Below are positions 10,463 through 22,627 of a DNA stretch of 64,000 nt, in pieces; the stretch's first letter is position 1; the number at the start of each line of letters is the position of its first letter. Origin of the DNA: Arcuatula senhousia (taxonomy: Eukaryota > Mollusca > Bivalvia > Mytilida > Mytilidae); contig OZ020308.1 in NCBI GenBank assembly GCA_963971305.1, forward strand, positions 20,829,838 to 20,893,837. Direction: 5' to 3'. Below the pieces are notes generated by a model. It ran no database searches. It was not told where the DNA came from and was given only the letters and a program-made list of their open reading frames with translations. A program made the translations under genes and the position numbers.

Positions 10463-10679
10463 GGTCATTGTTGTAATATTTTTTGGGGCATTTTTTTAAT
10501 CAAATCTAATATTTTACCGGTTTTCCAAGTTTTCTACTCCTAGCGTGTCTGATGAAGGTTAATCCAGAAAAGCGCTTCACACGCAGTGAAATTTTGCTTT
10601 TGTACATTTATTAAAATCATTTCAATATGTGGATCGTGTCTTTTTGGCACATATTCCATATTCTTTCGTTTTTAATATT
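10463..10679 (+). repeat. 217-bp direct repeat, copy 2
   Basis: Second identical copy, offset 395 bp from the first, with a 178-bp spacer that is unrelated to the repeat. Confidence 0.9.
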
Positions 10680-10704
10680 CATGTAATTGCACTAAAAATA
10701 ATTC

Positions 10705-11595
10705 CACCTCGTTTTTGTAACCCGAACTCTTACTCGACTCTAACTCTAACTCGAGTCGTAACTCGATTGTTGCCATGAAAATCACTGTTTTGAGCCGGGT
10801 TGTGAGTTAGTTCAAATTTCGACTCGAATTCGAGTCGTAACTCCAACCTTAGCTTGAACTCGATGATTACCTACTCCCCTAAAGACTTTAAGTACATGTA
10901 CAATCATTTTCAAAATGTGTTTTTAGGGAAAAAAAAACCAAGTCCCTACCCTTTCATGCCTTTAAGTAAAATGGTCGGTCTCTATTTACTCGAACTCAAG
11001 TCGTAACTCGAACTCTAAACTCTGACTCAAACTCGATCTCTATGATTATCTACAACCCTAAACAGTATTTTAAGTACAACATTTATGGTCTATTTCAGGA
11101 ACGATACAAGCGCTTCCGCGAATAAAACGTCTTACCGACTAAGAGTATTTTGCTTCGTTTGTATTCTGGTGAAATGTTAATTCTTCATTGTATATTCAAG
11201 ATTTTACATTCATGATAAAAGTATAATCAAGCAATACAGATGTTTAAATGGTTATTGTAAAAGTCAGAATGACGAATTAAAGAATTTGTGATGCAAAAAG
11301 TAAAGTTTTGATATAAAGATCTAGAATTAGAAAATCTGAATAAGAAAATAAGAATGGTAAGCTTAGAAATAAAAAACGGAAAATAAAATCAGGAATTTAT
11401 AATTGTGAAATTAGAAGAAAGAAATAAAAAAACAAAATAATAGATGGATAATTATGATATTGAAATGTGGAATAAGAAATATGGAATAAGAATATTTAAA
11501 ACTAAAATGTAAAATAAGAAAGTAAGAAAGATGAATTTTGACCCTTTTGGCTTTCCATAAAAGCAAAATCATATTTTTTTCCAGACCAATTCAGA
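10705..11595 (-). repeat. Inner arm (right) of large inverted repeat
   Basis: Reverse-complement partner of 6768-7845. It includes the degenerate CTCGAACTC/AACTCGA units (10720-11040) and the ACGATACAAGCGCTTCCGCG block at 11100-11119. Confidence 0.85.
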
Positions 11596-11917
11596 ATTTT
11601 TTTATTTTTTTATACATTTGTTTTTTTCTATTCGTACGTTTATAGGTCGTTTATCAATTGTGTGAATTAGGCCAGGTTTTTGACTAATTTATTCTCATTG
11701 TAAGTAACATTCATATATTTTAAAGACAAATGGGTTATGTGGAATAAGTCAAACAAGGAGATGAAATATGCATTGGACAATTGTATTTTGATTTTGAATA
11801 CATGCATATTCAAAACCTACATATATTTATAGGAAAATGGGAAATAGGGAGACGTGGCAAAAATGTCAGCCAACCTCTATTGAAAGCACAAAGTAAAAAA
11901 AAAAACAAGTAATACTG

Positions 11918-12451
<534 letters not shown>

Positions 12452-12459
12452 AAAAATAA

Positions 12460-13270
12460 TAAAAAATCAGAATCCCCCAAAATAAACATTCAGTATATAG
12501 CAATATTAATCTAAATGGACAATAGACAAAGTCAAATAGCTGGGTATCCAAAATCCAAAATTTGTTTCTTTTATAAATATACTTTTTTTTCAATATGTGA
12601 AATCTTATTCTTAAACTTATCAAAACTAGAAGTTAAAGCAATATTCATTTGTAATTTCCCTGGTAACCTTGTCACATAGGGGACTTATCACATGGTTACC
12701 TTTTAGGTTCACCTTTTGGCTTCAAAGTTTTCAAAAGTTAATTTCCCTGAAACAGCAAGTCAACTAGGGATTAAAATAAGACAATGAAGCCAATAAGGGA
12801 TCATAGAAAAACAAGCCTTTTGATTTGGTTAAAGATCCTGCGTAACTAGCATCCTAAACAGACATGGGGATCGCTGAAGGCCTCAAAAGCTTTTGGGTAA
12901 ATGATGCAAAATCATCCATTCTTGTGATTTCCTGAAAGCTAATCGTGATATATAGCTTTCATAATTATTTTTAAAAATCATCATATGAACTACAAAACAA
13001 CACAAGAATGCAGTTGGAAATATAAGAAATCTGTGAAGATTGACCAATGCCGTCTTATAGACATTTCTGGATCTACCAGTGGGATGGGGAGGTTTTTAAT
13101 ATATATAAAATTTTATTTGCCAAGCGGGACAACAGGTCAGTCATACCATAACAGAACAAAACTATCGATGTAAAAATGTATGCATGTACTAAACATATTA
13201 AAAGTGATACTATTTTGTAGCACATTATAATTTCAAAATTTGAAACTTTTGCAAACGGCAATGATGAATA
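12460..13270. other. Intergenic sequence with nothing assigned
   Basis: AT-rich, no credible exon, no tRNA and no clear repeat boundary. The frames present are short and have no recognisable domain or splice context. Confidence 0.5.
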
Positions 13271-13834
13271 AGGTGATGTATGCCGAGCGAAGCGAGCCAG
13301 AAAAAAAAACCAAGCTTTTATCATTTGAGTTCAAAGGATGCATATTATATCTATTTTGAAAATTTATGAATATTTATTTTTTTTCAGCTCCATTAGGAGC
13401 ATTTTTATTTTTTTCTCTAAAAATTGGAATTAATATTTTTTTTTTAATCCCAGCCCCCCCCCCACCAAAAGAAAATGGTTCGTGCCTTACAAGCAGTGTT
13501 ACCGTAAGTTCTGTTCGTAGACTCGATCCGCTCTTCCTCCCGTCCGTCAAACTCTCTGTCTCCAACGCCTTGGTGGATTTTCCAAATATTTCTAAATCAT
13601 TCTTATATCGATGTACATACATATGCATCTTCTATTTTATAATTTGATTTAACTCATTGTTGTGGGACCGGGCATTTTTTGCAAGCTTTCTTTGTAAGCT
13701 GCGATTCGCATTTTTCTAGTAGATTATTAATATTCATCACATCTTTTAAGAAATATAAAGAGATCGAAGTTTCATTATTTTCGGACGATGCAAAATGAAT
13801 TTAAAAAATAAGTCTTATACTAGTATGTTATGCA

Positions 13835-14330
13835 ATTAAGGGAATTTCGATACAGAAGTTATTAGCGAGTCGGGCAACACCATAATCCGTTGGTTCGATC
13901 CACCTCAGGGATGAAAAACTCATGGACCAATAGTTCGACTCCCTCTCTCTTCTGACACAATTTGCGAGGCTGGTCTCAAGAAACGATTCTAGTTTTACGG
14001 AATTATCGAATTGTCCCGTGTACATCAATGGGGGAACAATACCTTCTGTGCCTTGAACAGGCCCGCAGCAGAGCCTAGCTTGTCGCAAGAGTCGACTAAG
14101 GGTCTTGGGATTCTGATTACGGGTCAGTGCTCAGCCCACAGAGTGACCAAGGTGTATACCCTAGGTAGCTGAATTAGGTGGCCCTCGTCCGCGAGGGTCG
14201 TCAGGTCTATAATTCGAAAACCATGACCGCTGACCATAGTAGGCCAACGTGTGTGGAGAGTGCCACGCTTTATGCACGTCTAAGACCCCTTTGTGGACCG
14301 CCAAATAGTGTACCTTAATTTTTTGCCCCT
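13835..14330 (+). mobile_element. tRNA-derived SINE copy (diverged)
   Basis: A box-B match GGTTCGATCC lies at 13892-13901. The following segment (TGGTCTCAAGAAACG, AATTGTCCCGTGTAC) is homologous to the body of the SINE at 54985-55328. Box A is degenerate. The 3' part contains a CCCTCGTCCGCGAGGG hairpin at about 14182-14197. Confidence 0.55.
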
Positions 14331-14422
14331 ACCCAGCTCTCCCCTTTTTCCCGTGGTTCTTCATATTTGCCATTTCCTTTGTTTTATATCATCATCATCT
14401 TAATCATTTCATGTTCATTTTC

Positions 14423-14790
14423 GCCTTACCTTCGAAGCAGAGCGGGACATATATAGGTGTTACTTTACCGGCGGCGGTGTCAACTTTTTGGGTAAGGTTT
14501 TATGAGCACCTCCATATCTCAAGAACTATAGATCCAAGTTTAATGAAACTCGGTATGCATATGCCCTAGTAGTAGCTTAGCACAGTTGCATCCCCATCTT
14601 TTGACCTTGATTTTCTGGTTGAGTGACTTTGATTATTTTGTTGCATATATTAGAAATGTTTAAGTTCTATAAACACCTTTTGATCTGAGCAACTGAAAAT
14701 CCTTATTACCGCGAAATATAGCGGAATTAAGAATCATTATTGTTTCTGGTGGTACCGGTAGGCGAGACATACTTTAGTGTTAACTCTTGT
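14423..14790 (+). mobile_element. GTCTCGCC-family TIR element, short copy
   Basis: Starts with TCGAAGCAGAGCGGGACATA and ends with GGTAGGCGAGACATACTTTA, as in the copies at 51029, 58928 and 62991. It holds one internal unit with CACCTCCATATCTCAAGAAC. Non-coding. Confidence 0.75.
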
Positions 14791-14799
14791 ATCATCCTT

Positions 14800-15160
14800 T
14801 CATGTTCATCACCTTCCATGAAAATAAGAATCCAACGATCTGTTCTTTTTACATTGATTCCTATGAGCAACACGAACAAACCACGAAATTAAGAATTCAA
14901 TGAAATGTCCTTGTTGGATAAACTACGAAAATTGATACCCACGAAAATAAATGAATCCACAGTAACATATAATATAGTGTTGCGCCGGAGGGCGTAGAAC
15001 ACCAACGCACTCACTGCAGTTCGATAACAGCAGTTTAAATGATAGCCGCTACAAAGGCACACTCGCAAACTGCAAACTGCATGGAGAGAGATTAATAGAA
15101 GCAATAATTAAGCTTGTTTTCCAATCTGAAATATATGATTATATGAATACGTTTAAACTA
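14800..15160. other. Unassigned intergenic sequence
   Basis: No gene or repeat boundary recognised. Small frames have no supporting features. Confidence 0.4.
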
Positions 15161-15164
15161 ATCA

Positions 15165-15280
15165 ACCAAGGCAAGGTTGGTGCTTTCCTCCGGGTACTCC
15201 GGTCAAGTTCCTCCACCATTAAAACTGACCGCCCTACATGGCCCAGGTGCGTCGATAAAGGGCGTTAAACACCAACACAC
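15165..15280 (+). repeat. SINE 3'-part fragment
   Basis: Near-identical to 7640-7755 (CTCCGGGTACTCC, CCATTAAAACTGACCGCC, GCGTCGATAAAGGGCGTTAA), followed by a short CA tract. Confidence 0.65.
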
Positions 15281-15534
15281 ACACACGAATCAAATAAGGG
15301 TGTGACTGGTAAGTTACTCTTTTCCATTCGGTTAGTGGGTCGAAATAATTTGACAATCGATGAAGTGAAACACAGATTGCATACATAAATTTACTCATTT
15401 AATGAATTTATTACCAACTGGCCCATTCTGGTGCGGAATTCTTGGTCACCTCTAATGATTGGGGGATTTAGACAGGTTGTATAGAAGGAGGAGATTTGAA
15501 GCGGTTTGTCTTGTTACCTCAAATAAAAATTTTG

Positions 15535-15826
15535 GGGCAGATTTGACAAACGGTATGCTCTTATAGCGATTTTCAGACACCTACGACTCCTATTACCTTT
15601 TTGTTGGGAAGGGGTCCCATGCATGGACATCCGATCCCATAAACATATAGCTCTCAATAAATAAGTCCCTTATATCATCACAAACTGTGATTCATCGATT
15701 AAAATTTCGTTTCAATATTGTTTCACAACGCTGTAACTCGATCCGTGTCAGCATTATTATGTTAACAGCGCCATCTGTCGTCATAATTTAACAAATTTAA
15801 CAAATGCGTAAAATCCGCCACCTGTT
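15535..15826 (-). repeat. Outer arm (right) of large inverted repeat
   Basis: Reverse complement of 5991-6300. The arm ends with CCGCCACCTGTT; sequence outside it does not match the left flank. Confidence 0.88.
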
Positions 15827-16214
15827 ACAATGCATCAATATATCAAATAAAGAAACAAAATGTAGAAAAGCGAGAAATAGTAATGTTTGTAGGTTGCATG
15901 AACGAATAGAATGAAGAATGGATTATTTTTTTATTAAAATATTAGAAATAAGACGAAAGAATAATGAAGAAAGGAAAGAGGAACAAAGATAAATGCATTT
16001 TGTTTGAATGATTCTTCAGAATTGAAATGTGAAATACAGAATACCCGCATTGGCATTATACAAATTATAGAATAAGAGATGAGGAATACAAAATTAATAA
16101 AATGTAATTTAAGATATAAAATATGAATAGAGAAAATGTAAAATAAGAAATAAAGAATATAAAATAAATGAAACAGAAAATAAGAATTTAAAATATAAAA
16201 TTTTTGAAGGTGGC
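15827..16214. other. AT-rich sequence between inverted repeat and satellite
   Basis: Dominated by degenerate AAATAAGAAAT-type units resembling those in the inner palindrome arm. No gene seen. Confidence 0.45.
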
Positions 16215-17477
16215 GGAGATTTATGGCAAGCCGTTTTTACATTTATTCCTCTTTATAGATATCTCATAAACTTTATAAGATATCTCATATACTTTATAAG
16301 ATATCTCATAAAGTTTATAAGATATCTTATAAACTTTATAAGATATCTTATAAACTTTATGAGATATCTTATAAAAAATAATTTATAAGATATCTCATAT
16401 ACTTTATAAGATATCTTATAAACTTTATGAGATATCTTATAAATTTTATAAGATATCTTATTTACTATATAAGATATCTTTAAAAGAAAATGAGATATCT
16501 ACTAAACACAATGTTTATAAGATATCTGATAAAGTTTATAAGATATCTCATAATGTTTATAGGATATCTTATAAAGTATATGAGATATCTTATAAATTAT
16601 TTTTTATAAGATATCTTATAAAGTTTATAAGATATCTTATAAAGTTTATCAGATATCTTATAAACTTTATGAGATATCTTATAAAGTATATGAGATATCT
16701 TATAAATTTTATGAGATATCTTTAAAGAGGCCTTATAAAAATATAAGATATCTTATAAAGTTTATAAGATATCTCATATACTTTATAAGATATCTTATTA
16801 AATTTATAAGATATCTCATATAAATGGGAGTTTATAAGATATCTTATAAAACATATGAGATATCTTATAAAACATATAAGATATATCATAAAACATATAA
16901 GATATCTTATAAAACATATAAGATATCTCATAAAGTTTATTAGATATCTTATAAAGATTATGAGATATCTTATATAAAATAATTTATAAGATATCTAATA
17001 AAAGTTATAAGATATCTTATAAAGTTTATAAGATATCTCGTAAACTTTATGAGATATCTTATAAAAAATAACTTATAAGATATCTCATAAAATATATAAG
17101 ATATCTCATAAACTTTATGAGATATCTTATAAACTTTATAAGATATCTCATTAGTTTTATAAGATATCTTATAAGTTTTATAAGATATCTTATAAATTAT
17201 TTTATATGAGATATCTAATAATCTTTATAAGATATCTTATAAACTTTTTGAGATATCTTATATGTTTTATAAGATATCTTATTTGTTTTATAAGATATCT
17301 TATATGTTTTATAAGATATCTCATATGTTTTATAAGATATCTTATAAACTTCCATTTATATGAGATATCTTATATATTTAATAAGATATCTTTTAAAGTA
17401 TACGAGATATCTTATAAATTTTATGAGATATCTTTAAAGAGGAATAAATATAAATATGGCGTGCCATAGAGATTACC
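16215..17477. repeat. 21-bp GATATC palindromic satellite bounded by inverted repeats
   Basis: About 56 units of a 21-bp period built on TATAAGATATCTTATAAA, each itself a palindrome centred on GATATC. The array is flanked by matching ends of roughly 50 bp (16215-16263 and 17428-17477) that share TTTATTCCTCTTTA and a GGCNNGCC block in opposite orientation, so the whole unit is an inverted-repeat element carrying a satellite. The repeated RYLICFI-like frames on both strands are artefacts. Confidence 0.9.
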
Positions 17478-17699
17478 TTCCATACATATATTCTAACAAA
17501 ATATTGATAGAGAGAGCCCCTGTGCAATTGACCGACAGACCTGAAATCGAATCCACCAATTCGATATACTGCATACTTAATACCACAGGTACCAAGAGGT
17601 GGTGATAAAATATATTTTAAAAGTCAGTCTTTTTACCATGCAAAATAGAATCATAAGAAAATAAAAAGAAATTATTATCCTAGAACTCAAAAGAACTAA

Positions 17700-17990
17700 T
17701 CTTGGGTTCCGGTGGCGAATAGGTCCGAAGTACAACTAGCGCTTAGCTTGATGGTAAAAGTCCACTAAACAGGCTGCCTATGCCACAAAGCAACTGGGGT
17801 GTGTGCCCAAGTGGTTGAATGGGACAGCCTTGTCAAAATGAACACCGGGTCACCAGGATATAATGCGCAACAGTATCGGGAAAAACATCATGTTCAACGC
17901 ACGTTAAAGAACCCTTCGGTTCTGTATGTCTCGGTAAGAGTAGGACCCCTAGGATCCTAATGCAGATTGCTGACTTGTCCGTTCCTACAA
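17700..17990 (+). repeat. Possible tRNA-derived SINE
   Basis: A box-A-like segment TGCCCAAGTGGTTGAATGGG is followed by CACCGGGTCACCAGG and a body with CATGTTCAACGCACGTTAAA and GAACCCTTCGGTTC. Box B is poor, so the tRNA origin is tentative. Confidence 0.4.
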
Positions 17991-18087
17991 ATCACTGCTT
18001 TTACCAGTGGTAGTAAAAATCTCCTCCCCGATTGCCGTTGTGTCCTTATATCTAACGGATATAGCCGAAATCGCGTTGCTTGTGAGT

Positions 18088-18187
18088 AAATTATTTTCAA
18101 TCTATTACCAGAGGGAGCGTCTATCAACACTGACTGACAGTGTTGATAGACGCTCCCTCTGGTGATAGATTGAAATTATTTTAATTA
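18088..18187. repeat. Near-perfect foldback hairpin (about 45-bp arms)
   Basis: The arm ATTACCAGAGGGAGCGTCTA through CAACACTG (ending at 18132) is mirrored after a 5-base loop (18133-18137) by its complement. The inner 26 bp are perfect, with two or three mismatches farther out. It lies about 160 bp upstream of the C1q start codon. Confidence 0.92.
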
Positions 18188-18343
18188 ATAAACCAACTAA
18201 ATACTAGAACCAAAAAGGCCTAGTTCGTGTGTTTTGACTGTAAAATTCAAAAACATATTAGAGGGCCTTAAGCACCAATTAAGGTCATCTAAAGTCTTAT
18301 CTCTGGTTTAAATTATGTGACGAATCTATACACATACAGAACA

Positions 18344-20060
18344 ATGAATTTGATCGTCTACGTTTCGCTCCTGCTTCTCGTTAATAACTTTGTGGATGCG
18401 GAGCCCGAAAAGAATGAAAAGCTGGCCAAAATAAGGTCCAATGTTCTGGAACTCAGGCAACGTGTAAAAGCACTTTTGGAACGATTGGAAGATGCTCAGA
18501 ATACACAAACTGTTTTATCTGGTAGATTGAACAGTGCACTTGAGAAACTCAAGGAAGTAAAGATTAAACGACCAGGTATAGTTAGTTTCTGCTTAGAATT
18601 GTCTGTTTTTGGTGTTGTTTTTTTTTTCGTTTGGGGGGTCTTCGGTTTTTTTTTAAAATTTGCACCCTTAAAGCCGATTGAAATAGGAATTTCAAAGTCA
18701 TCTAAGTATTCATTAATTAAAATAACATTACAAGTATGTTTGTGCTTTTTGTTATCTCGGATTATAATAAAAGATATTGTGGTTAAGTTAAATCAAAAGC
18801 TAACAAAAAACGAGAAATAAAGGTTTGTGCTGCGATTAGAATTGACTTCACCCACTGCAGTATATCTTTTCAAATTCATTTGATCACTTTTAAAAATGTA
18901 CAACAAATTAATTATAGGACCAGTTCCATTTTAACAATAACGTATTTTTTCTACAGAAAGGAAGACTTTTTTGAGTAGACAAGTTGCGTTCTACGTTGCT
19001 CTGAGACACAGTGTTCATGCCTTGAATGTCAATGATCCAATTATCTTCGACGAGGTAGGAATCACTGCAAAGTGAGACAGATTCACAGTGTGTAAGAAAT
19101 AGATTGACGTTTCTGAATTTTTTTTTTTAGAAAAAATAAGTTAAGAAAAAGAAACGAAGGAATACATATTAACATTCAAATATCGTCAGAAGTAAAAAAA
19201 AAATCAGTAAACATAAAAGACAAAAACAACAAAAATGGGAAACGAAAAACATAACAAAAATACACACAAATCAACTATAAACCGCTATCACCCAAGAAAA
19301 CTCAGTGCGTTCATCGTCACGTATCATGGAGTGGATTGAAGGTGATCCAGAGTTGAGGATTGCATGGGTTCTTGATTCTTGTGAATCTTCCTCTATCAGA
19401 AGCCCTTGCGATTTATAGTCGTGAACATCATAATAACACCACCATTTTCCGTTTCAGATATTTACGTCAACTTCGACTGACGTATATAACGATGTAAATG
19501 GTATTTTCACAGCACCGGCTTCTGGAATATATTGTTTCTCTTGGACAAACAATGTGGACGCCACCGACTTCCAATCAACCGAACTAGTCATCGAAGGGAA
19601 ACCAGTGGGGTGGGCGTATGCTGATACCAAGGGGGACCAGAATGAGGATGATTATGGGAGCGCATCACAGACCATTGTCTTGGAGGTAATACGAAAAAAA
19701 AAGAAATTCTGAGACCTAAATAAATAATGATGACATTGGGGGTACTAACAGATTAAAAAGCATGAACAAAACAAGGCAACAGAAACGCAAAGATCTTGAT
19801 GGGTTGACAAGTTCTAACAAAATTTACAATTTGGAACCATAAATTTAAAATTGCTTCATATGATGCAATGAGCATTACACAAAGCTGCATTGTTGAAATA
19901 TTGAATTGATTTATTATATTTTATCTTATTTCTCTATTCTTAGGTTAAACAAGGAGAACATGTATGGATAAGAACGGGGCCTCAAGGGAAGGGGACCCTA
20001 CATGGAGAGGACTATAGCACATTTTCTGGCTTTCTACTTTATCCAATAGATAATGAATAA
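18344..20060 (+). CDS. C1qDC: Secreted C1q domain-containing protein (4 exons)
   Basis: Exons 18344-18575, 18957-19054, 19458-19685 and 19944-20060 join in phase (GT/AG at every junction) to give 224 residues and a TAA stop. Residues 1-19 (MNLIVYVSLLLLVNNFVDA) are a signal peptide. Residues about 25-72 are a heptad-like helix, probably a coiled coil that drives trimerisation instead of a collagen stalk. The rest is a C1q/TNF-like domain beginning RQVAFYVALRHS, with NDVNGIFTAPASGIYCFSW, ASQTIVLEVKQGEHVWI and a final YSTFSGFLLYP. In bivalves such proteins act as secreted pattern-recognition lectins; ligand unknown here. I chose the ATG at 18344 because it starts the signal peptide directly. Confidence 0.93.
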
Positions 20061-20074
20061 TAAAAGAAAATAAA
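20059..20074 (+). promoter_or_regulatory. Polyadenylation signals of the C1q gene
   Basis: Two AATAAA hexamers, at 20059 and 20069, overlap or directly follow the stop codon. They imply a very short 3' UTR. Confidence 0.6.
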
Positions 20075-20079
20075 AGCTC

Positions 20080-20800
20080 AAACATTCATACTTTTGGAGG
20101 TTTTATGTACGTGTAGTTCATATTTATGTAGAAATATGGTGTCGGATAAATGTACATGTCACAACAACCATAACTCAATTACCGTGACTTTTGAAAATAT
20201 GCATTAATACAGCTTTTTATCATTGATTGCTGCTCGTTGCCTTCCCTAGGGTGTGTTGTCCCGGCTATGCAATAGGCCATTGACTTCCTTTTTCCTTTTT
20301 TCTTTGATTTTGGAAATATTTTCCAATTTTACTAAAAGTTATACTGTTCTACGTACTTGGTCCTTCCCTTTTTGGTCTAACTAATTAAATTGATTTACTT
20401 TTTATTATACAAATAGTAACACAACAGTTAATTTAGCAATGCTGTATATTCGTATTTCAATGAGTAACCTTTCAGCGGCAGCGTTTGAATCTAAATATTT
20501 GAAGCTCAAGAACCATGAAAAGTATTGAAGGAAAAGTAAACATCTTGAACGAACATCAGGCTAGAAGTCATTTTCCCTTAATCAAGAGTAAAGCTAGAGA
20601 AAATGAAAACTGAATGCACACACAAAAAACAACTATCTTCCATTATAAGGAAAAAAGTGGGAAAAAATAAGGAAAAAAAAACAGATTTTGGACTTGAAGG
20701 TACATAGGTTTCAGTAGCGTACTAGTTTTTACATAATCTTGAGCCTGATGGGGGAAATAATCTAAAGATAGCAGAATAGGCCGGGAGAATAGGACATACT
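20080..20800. other. Intergenic, nothing assigned
   Basis: AT-rich sequence without recognisable exon, RNA or repeat. Confidence 0.45.
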
Positions 20801-20809
20801 CAAGATAAT

Positions 20810-21190
20810 GAAATTACTTAAACCAAACAAACCAGCCAGTCACGATGAGATCCACCCAGACGTATTCTTGAAATGAGACAGACACTAATAAGCAAACTTC
20901 TAGCAAAGATCTTAACTCGGGCAAAGTACCAGGGTATGTAAAAATAAAGCAACATAGTGGAAATTCTAAGGAAAATTCAAGAAATCAGAGTTGTCCTAAC
21001 ATATGTTGTATCTAATATAACCTAATATGGTGAAAAGGCTGGTAAGGAACTAAATAGTGAACCACATGACAAGAAACTCCTTATTCAGCAAAAAAAAAAA
21101 CAAACACAAAATTAAACAATTGGAATTCATATCTGGTCGAACATTGTCTGCCATCATGCTACAAGCTGAAATCCATCGGAGAAACGATTA
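20810..21190 (+). pseudogene. Decayed LINE reverse-transcriptase fragment
   Basis: Broken frames recall the start of a reverse transcriptase domain: KPNKPASHDEIHPDVF near 20820, then ISKLLAKILTRA-like and EFISGRTLSAIM near 21123-21160, separated by stops, frameshifts and a poly-A patch. It resembles RTE/Jockey-type palm motifs. Confidence 0.5.
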
Positions 21191-21209
21191 GTATGTAGGG
21201 TAGATTGAT

Positions 21210-21252
21210 GATGAAAAGACATGATTTTATTATAAAATCATGTCTTTTCATC
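21210..21252. repeat. Perfect 20-bp-arm hairpin
   Basis: GATGAAAAGACATGATTTTA, three-base loop TTA, then the exact complement. Confidence 0.95.
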
Positions 21253-21263
21253 AACCATTATTG

Positions 21264-21322
21264 AATGTATGCCAAATACATAAATATATAAAATTTATAT
21301 AGTTATCTATTTGGCATACATT
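21264..21322. repeat. 15-bp inverted repeat around AT-rich loop
   Basis: AATGTATGCCAAATA at 21264-21278 is perfectly complementary to 21308-21322. It sits just downstream of the preceding hairpin. Confidence 0.85.
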
Positions 21323-21885
21323 TGTAACGGGTGTGATGAAATAATCATATTGATGATCTCCCTTGGACGAGAAAACTTTTATACTTCTACATAATTTCCA
21401 TAAAGGATTTCTACCAGAATTATGAGAGACGTTTGGACATTACATAACTTTAATTTGAGGACAATTTCAAGTGATGATTACTGTGAATTTAATGGTCTTT
21501 TGCCGTTATTATGGAACCGATGCACCACATAGAAAGTGATTTGAGGACTATTGAAGTGTTTATTTTATATTTTGTACTGGGTTCGAATTGAACCATGGGG
21601 CATCTATGTCATTACCTTTGGACCTTCAAAGGGTGTCATATTTATGCAAGTAAACTTTCTTGCGTTGACACTCTTTAATTCTAAATTATGTTCTTTTGGC
21701 TTGATTGTTGAATTAACAATATATGTAACTGTGTATTTTTGTAATAAAGTATCTGAACATCTCTGGAGTATTGCCTTCTGCCTAAGCTCAATCCCTGCGG
21801 ACGAACTGTACACGACAGTTCGCCAGACATGAGGGGACGATGTAGCACACCTGGTGTGGCGCATCCGACCCTCCTGTTACACATT

Positions 21886-21950
21886 CATTAATTCAGCCAT
21901 TCATTTATTGATTATTCATTCATTCATTTGTTCACTTATTTATTTATTAA
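21886..21950. repeat. (CATT)n-like microsatellite
   Basis: Imperfect CATT/TTAT tetranucleotide run. Confidence 0.75.
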
Positions 21951-22627
21951 AATAACGCTAGTTTATTTTGTTTATTTAAAAGGTTGATTGAATAATGCAT
22001 TCCTTTATTTTTAAGCCTTTTTCAGGCATAATATTAAACCGCGGGAAATGAATTATCTCCCATTATTTTATTGACAATGGCGCCTAGCAGCATTGTAAAC
22101 TTCCGGTTTTGGTTTTGACATGAAAATGGCTGTTTTACATGCTGCACAACTGACACTATCCTCTACATGTATTTGAATGTATATACACAAATAAAAGTAA
22201 GCAATTAGCCATCATCATTTAAGATTTTTAGGACAAAGCGAACAACTTTCTGTTGAACAGTAGAAAATTGCCTTCAATCGGGCACCTGCTCAATGATTTA
22301 GATTTTCGTAAGGCTGTTTAAAAGAGAGACTTGAATAATTGTGTGTGTCTTTTTTACCACAGACCATCACTTAACTCCACCAAATCACTAAATAAGTTGA
22401 TTAATCATGTATAAAGTTGATGTTAAATGAGTAAGGGACCTACCAATTAACTTGTAGGTTGGCCTTGGTTTGCTTTAAAAAAAAACCAATTTGTCATTAT
22501 TTGAAAATGAAGTTCGTACAAACCAACTGTACATACCCGCATGTACCTCATATTATAATTGTTCTACAAGGGTGCTCCGGTCTGATCTGGTCTTAAGGTC
22601 TTTATGACACTAATAGTCACGTGGTAC

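Noticed and set aside
16722..17469. Frames of repeated RYLICFI/RYLINF residues on both strands
   Set aside because: They are translations of the 21-bp GATATC palindrome repeat, present on both strands, with no start context or domain.
16215..17477. CRISPR-like regular array
   Set aside because: The spacers are not unique sequence; the array is a simple palindromic satellite in a eukaryotic genome and no cas genes are present.
18317..18820. Unspliced reading of the C1q first exon into intron 1 (167 codons)
   Set aside because: It would begin at GTG and loses homology after the GT at 18576; splicing gives a complete C1q domain.
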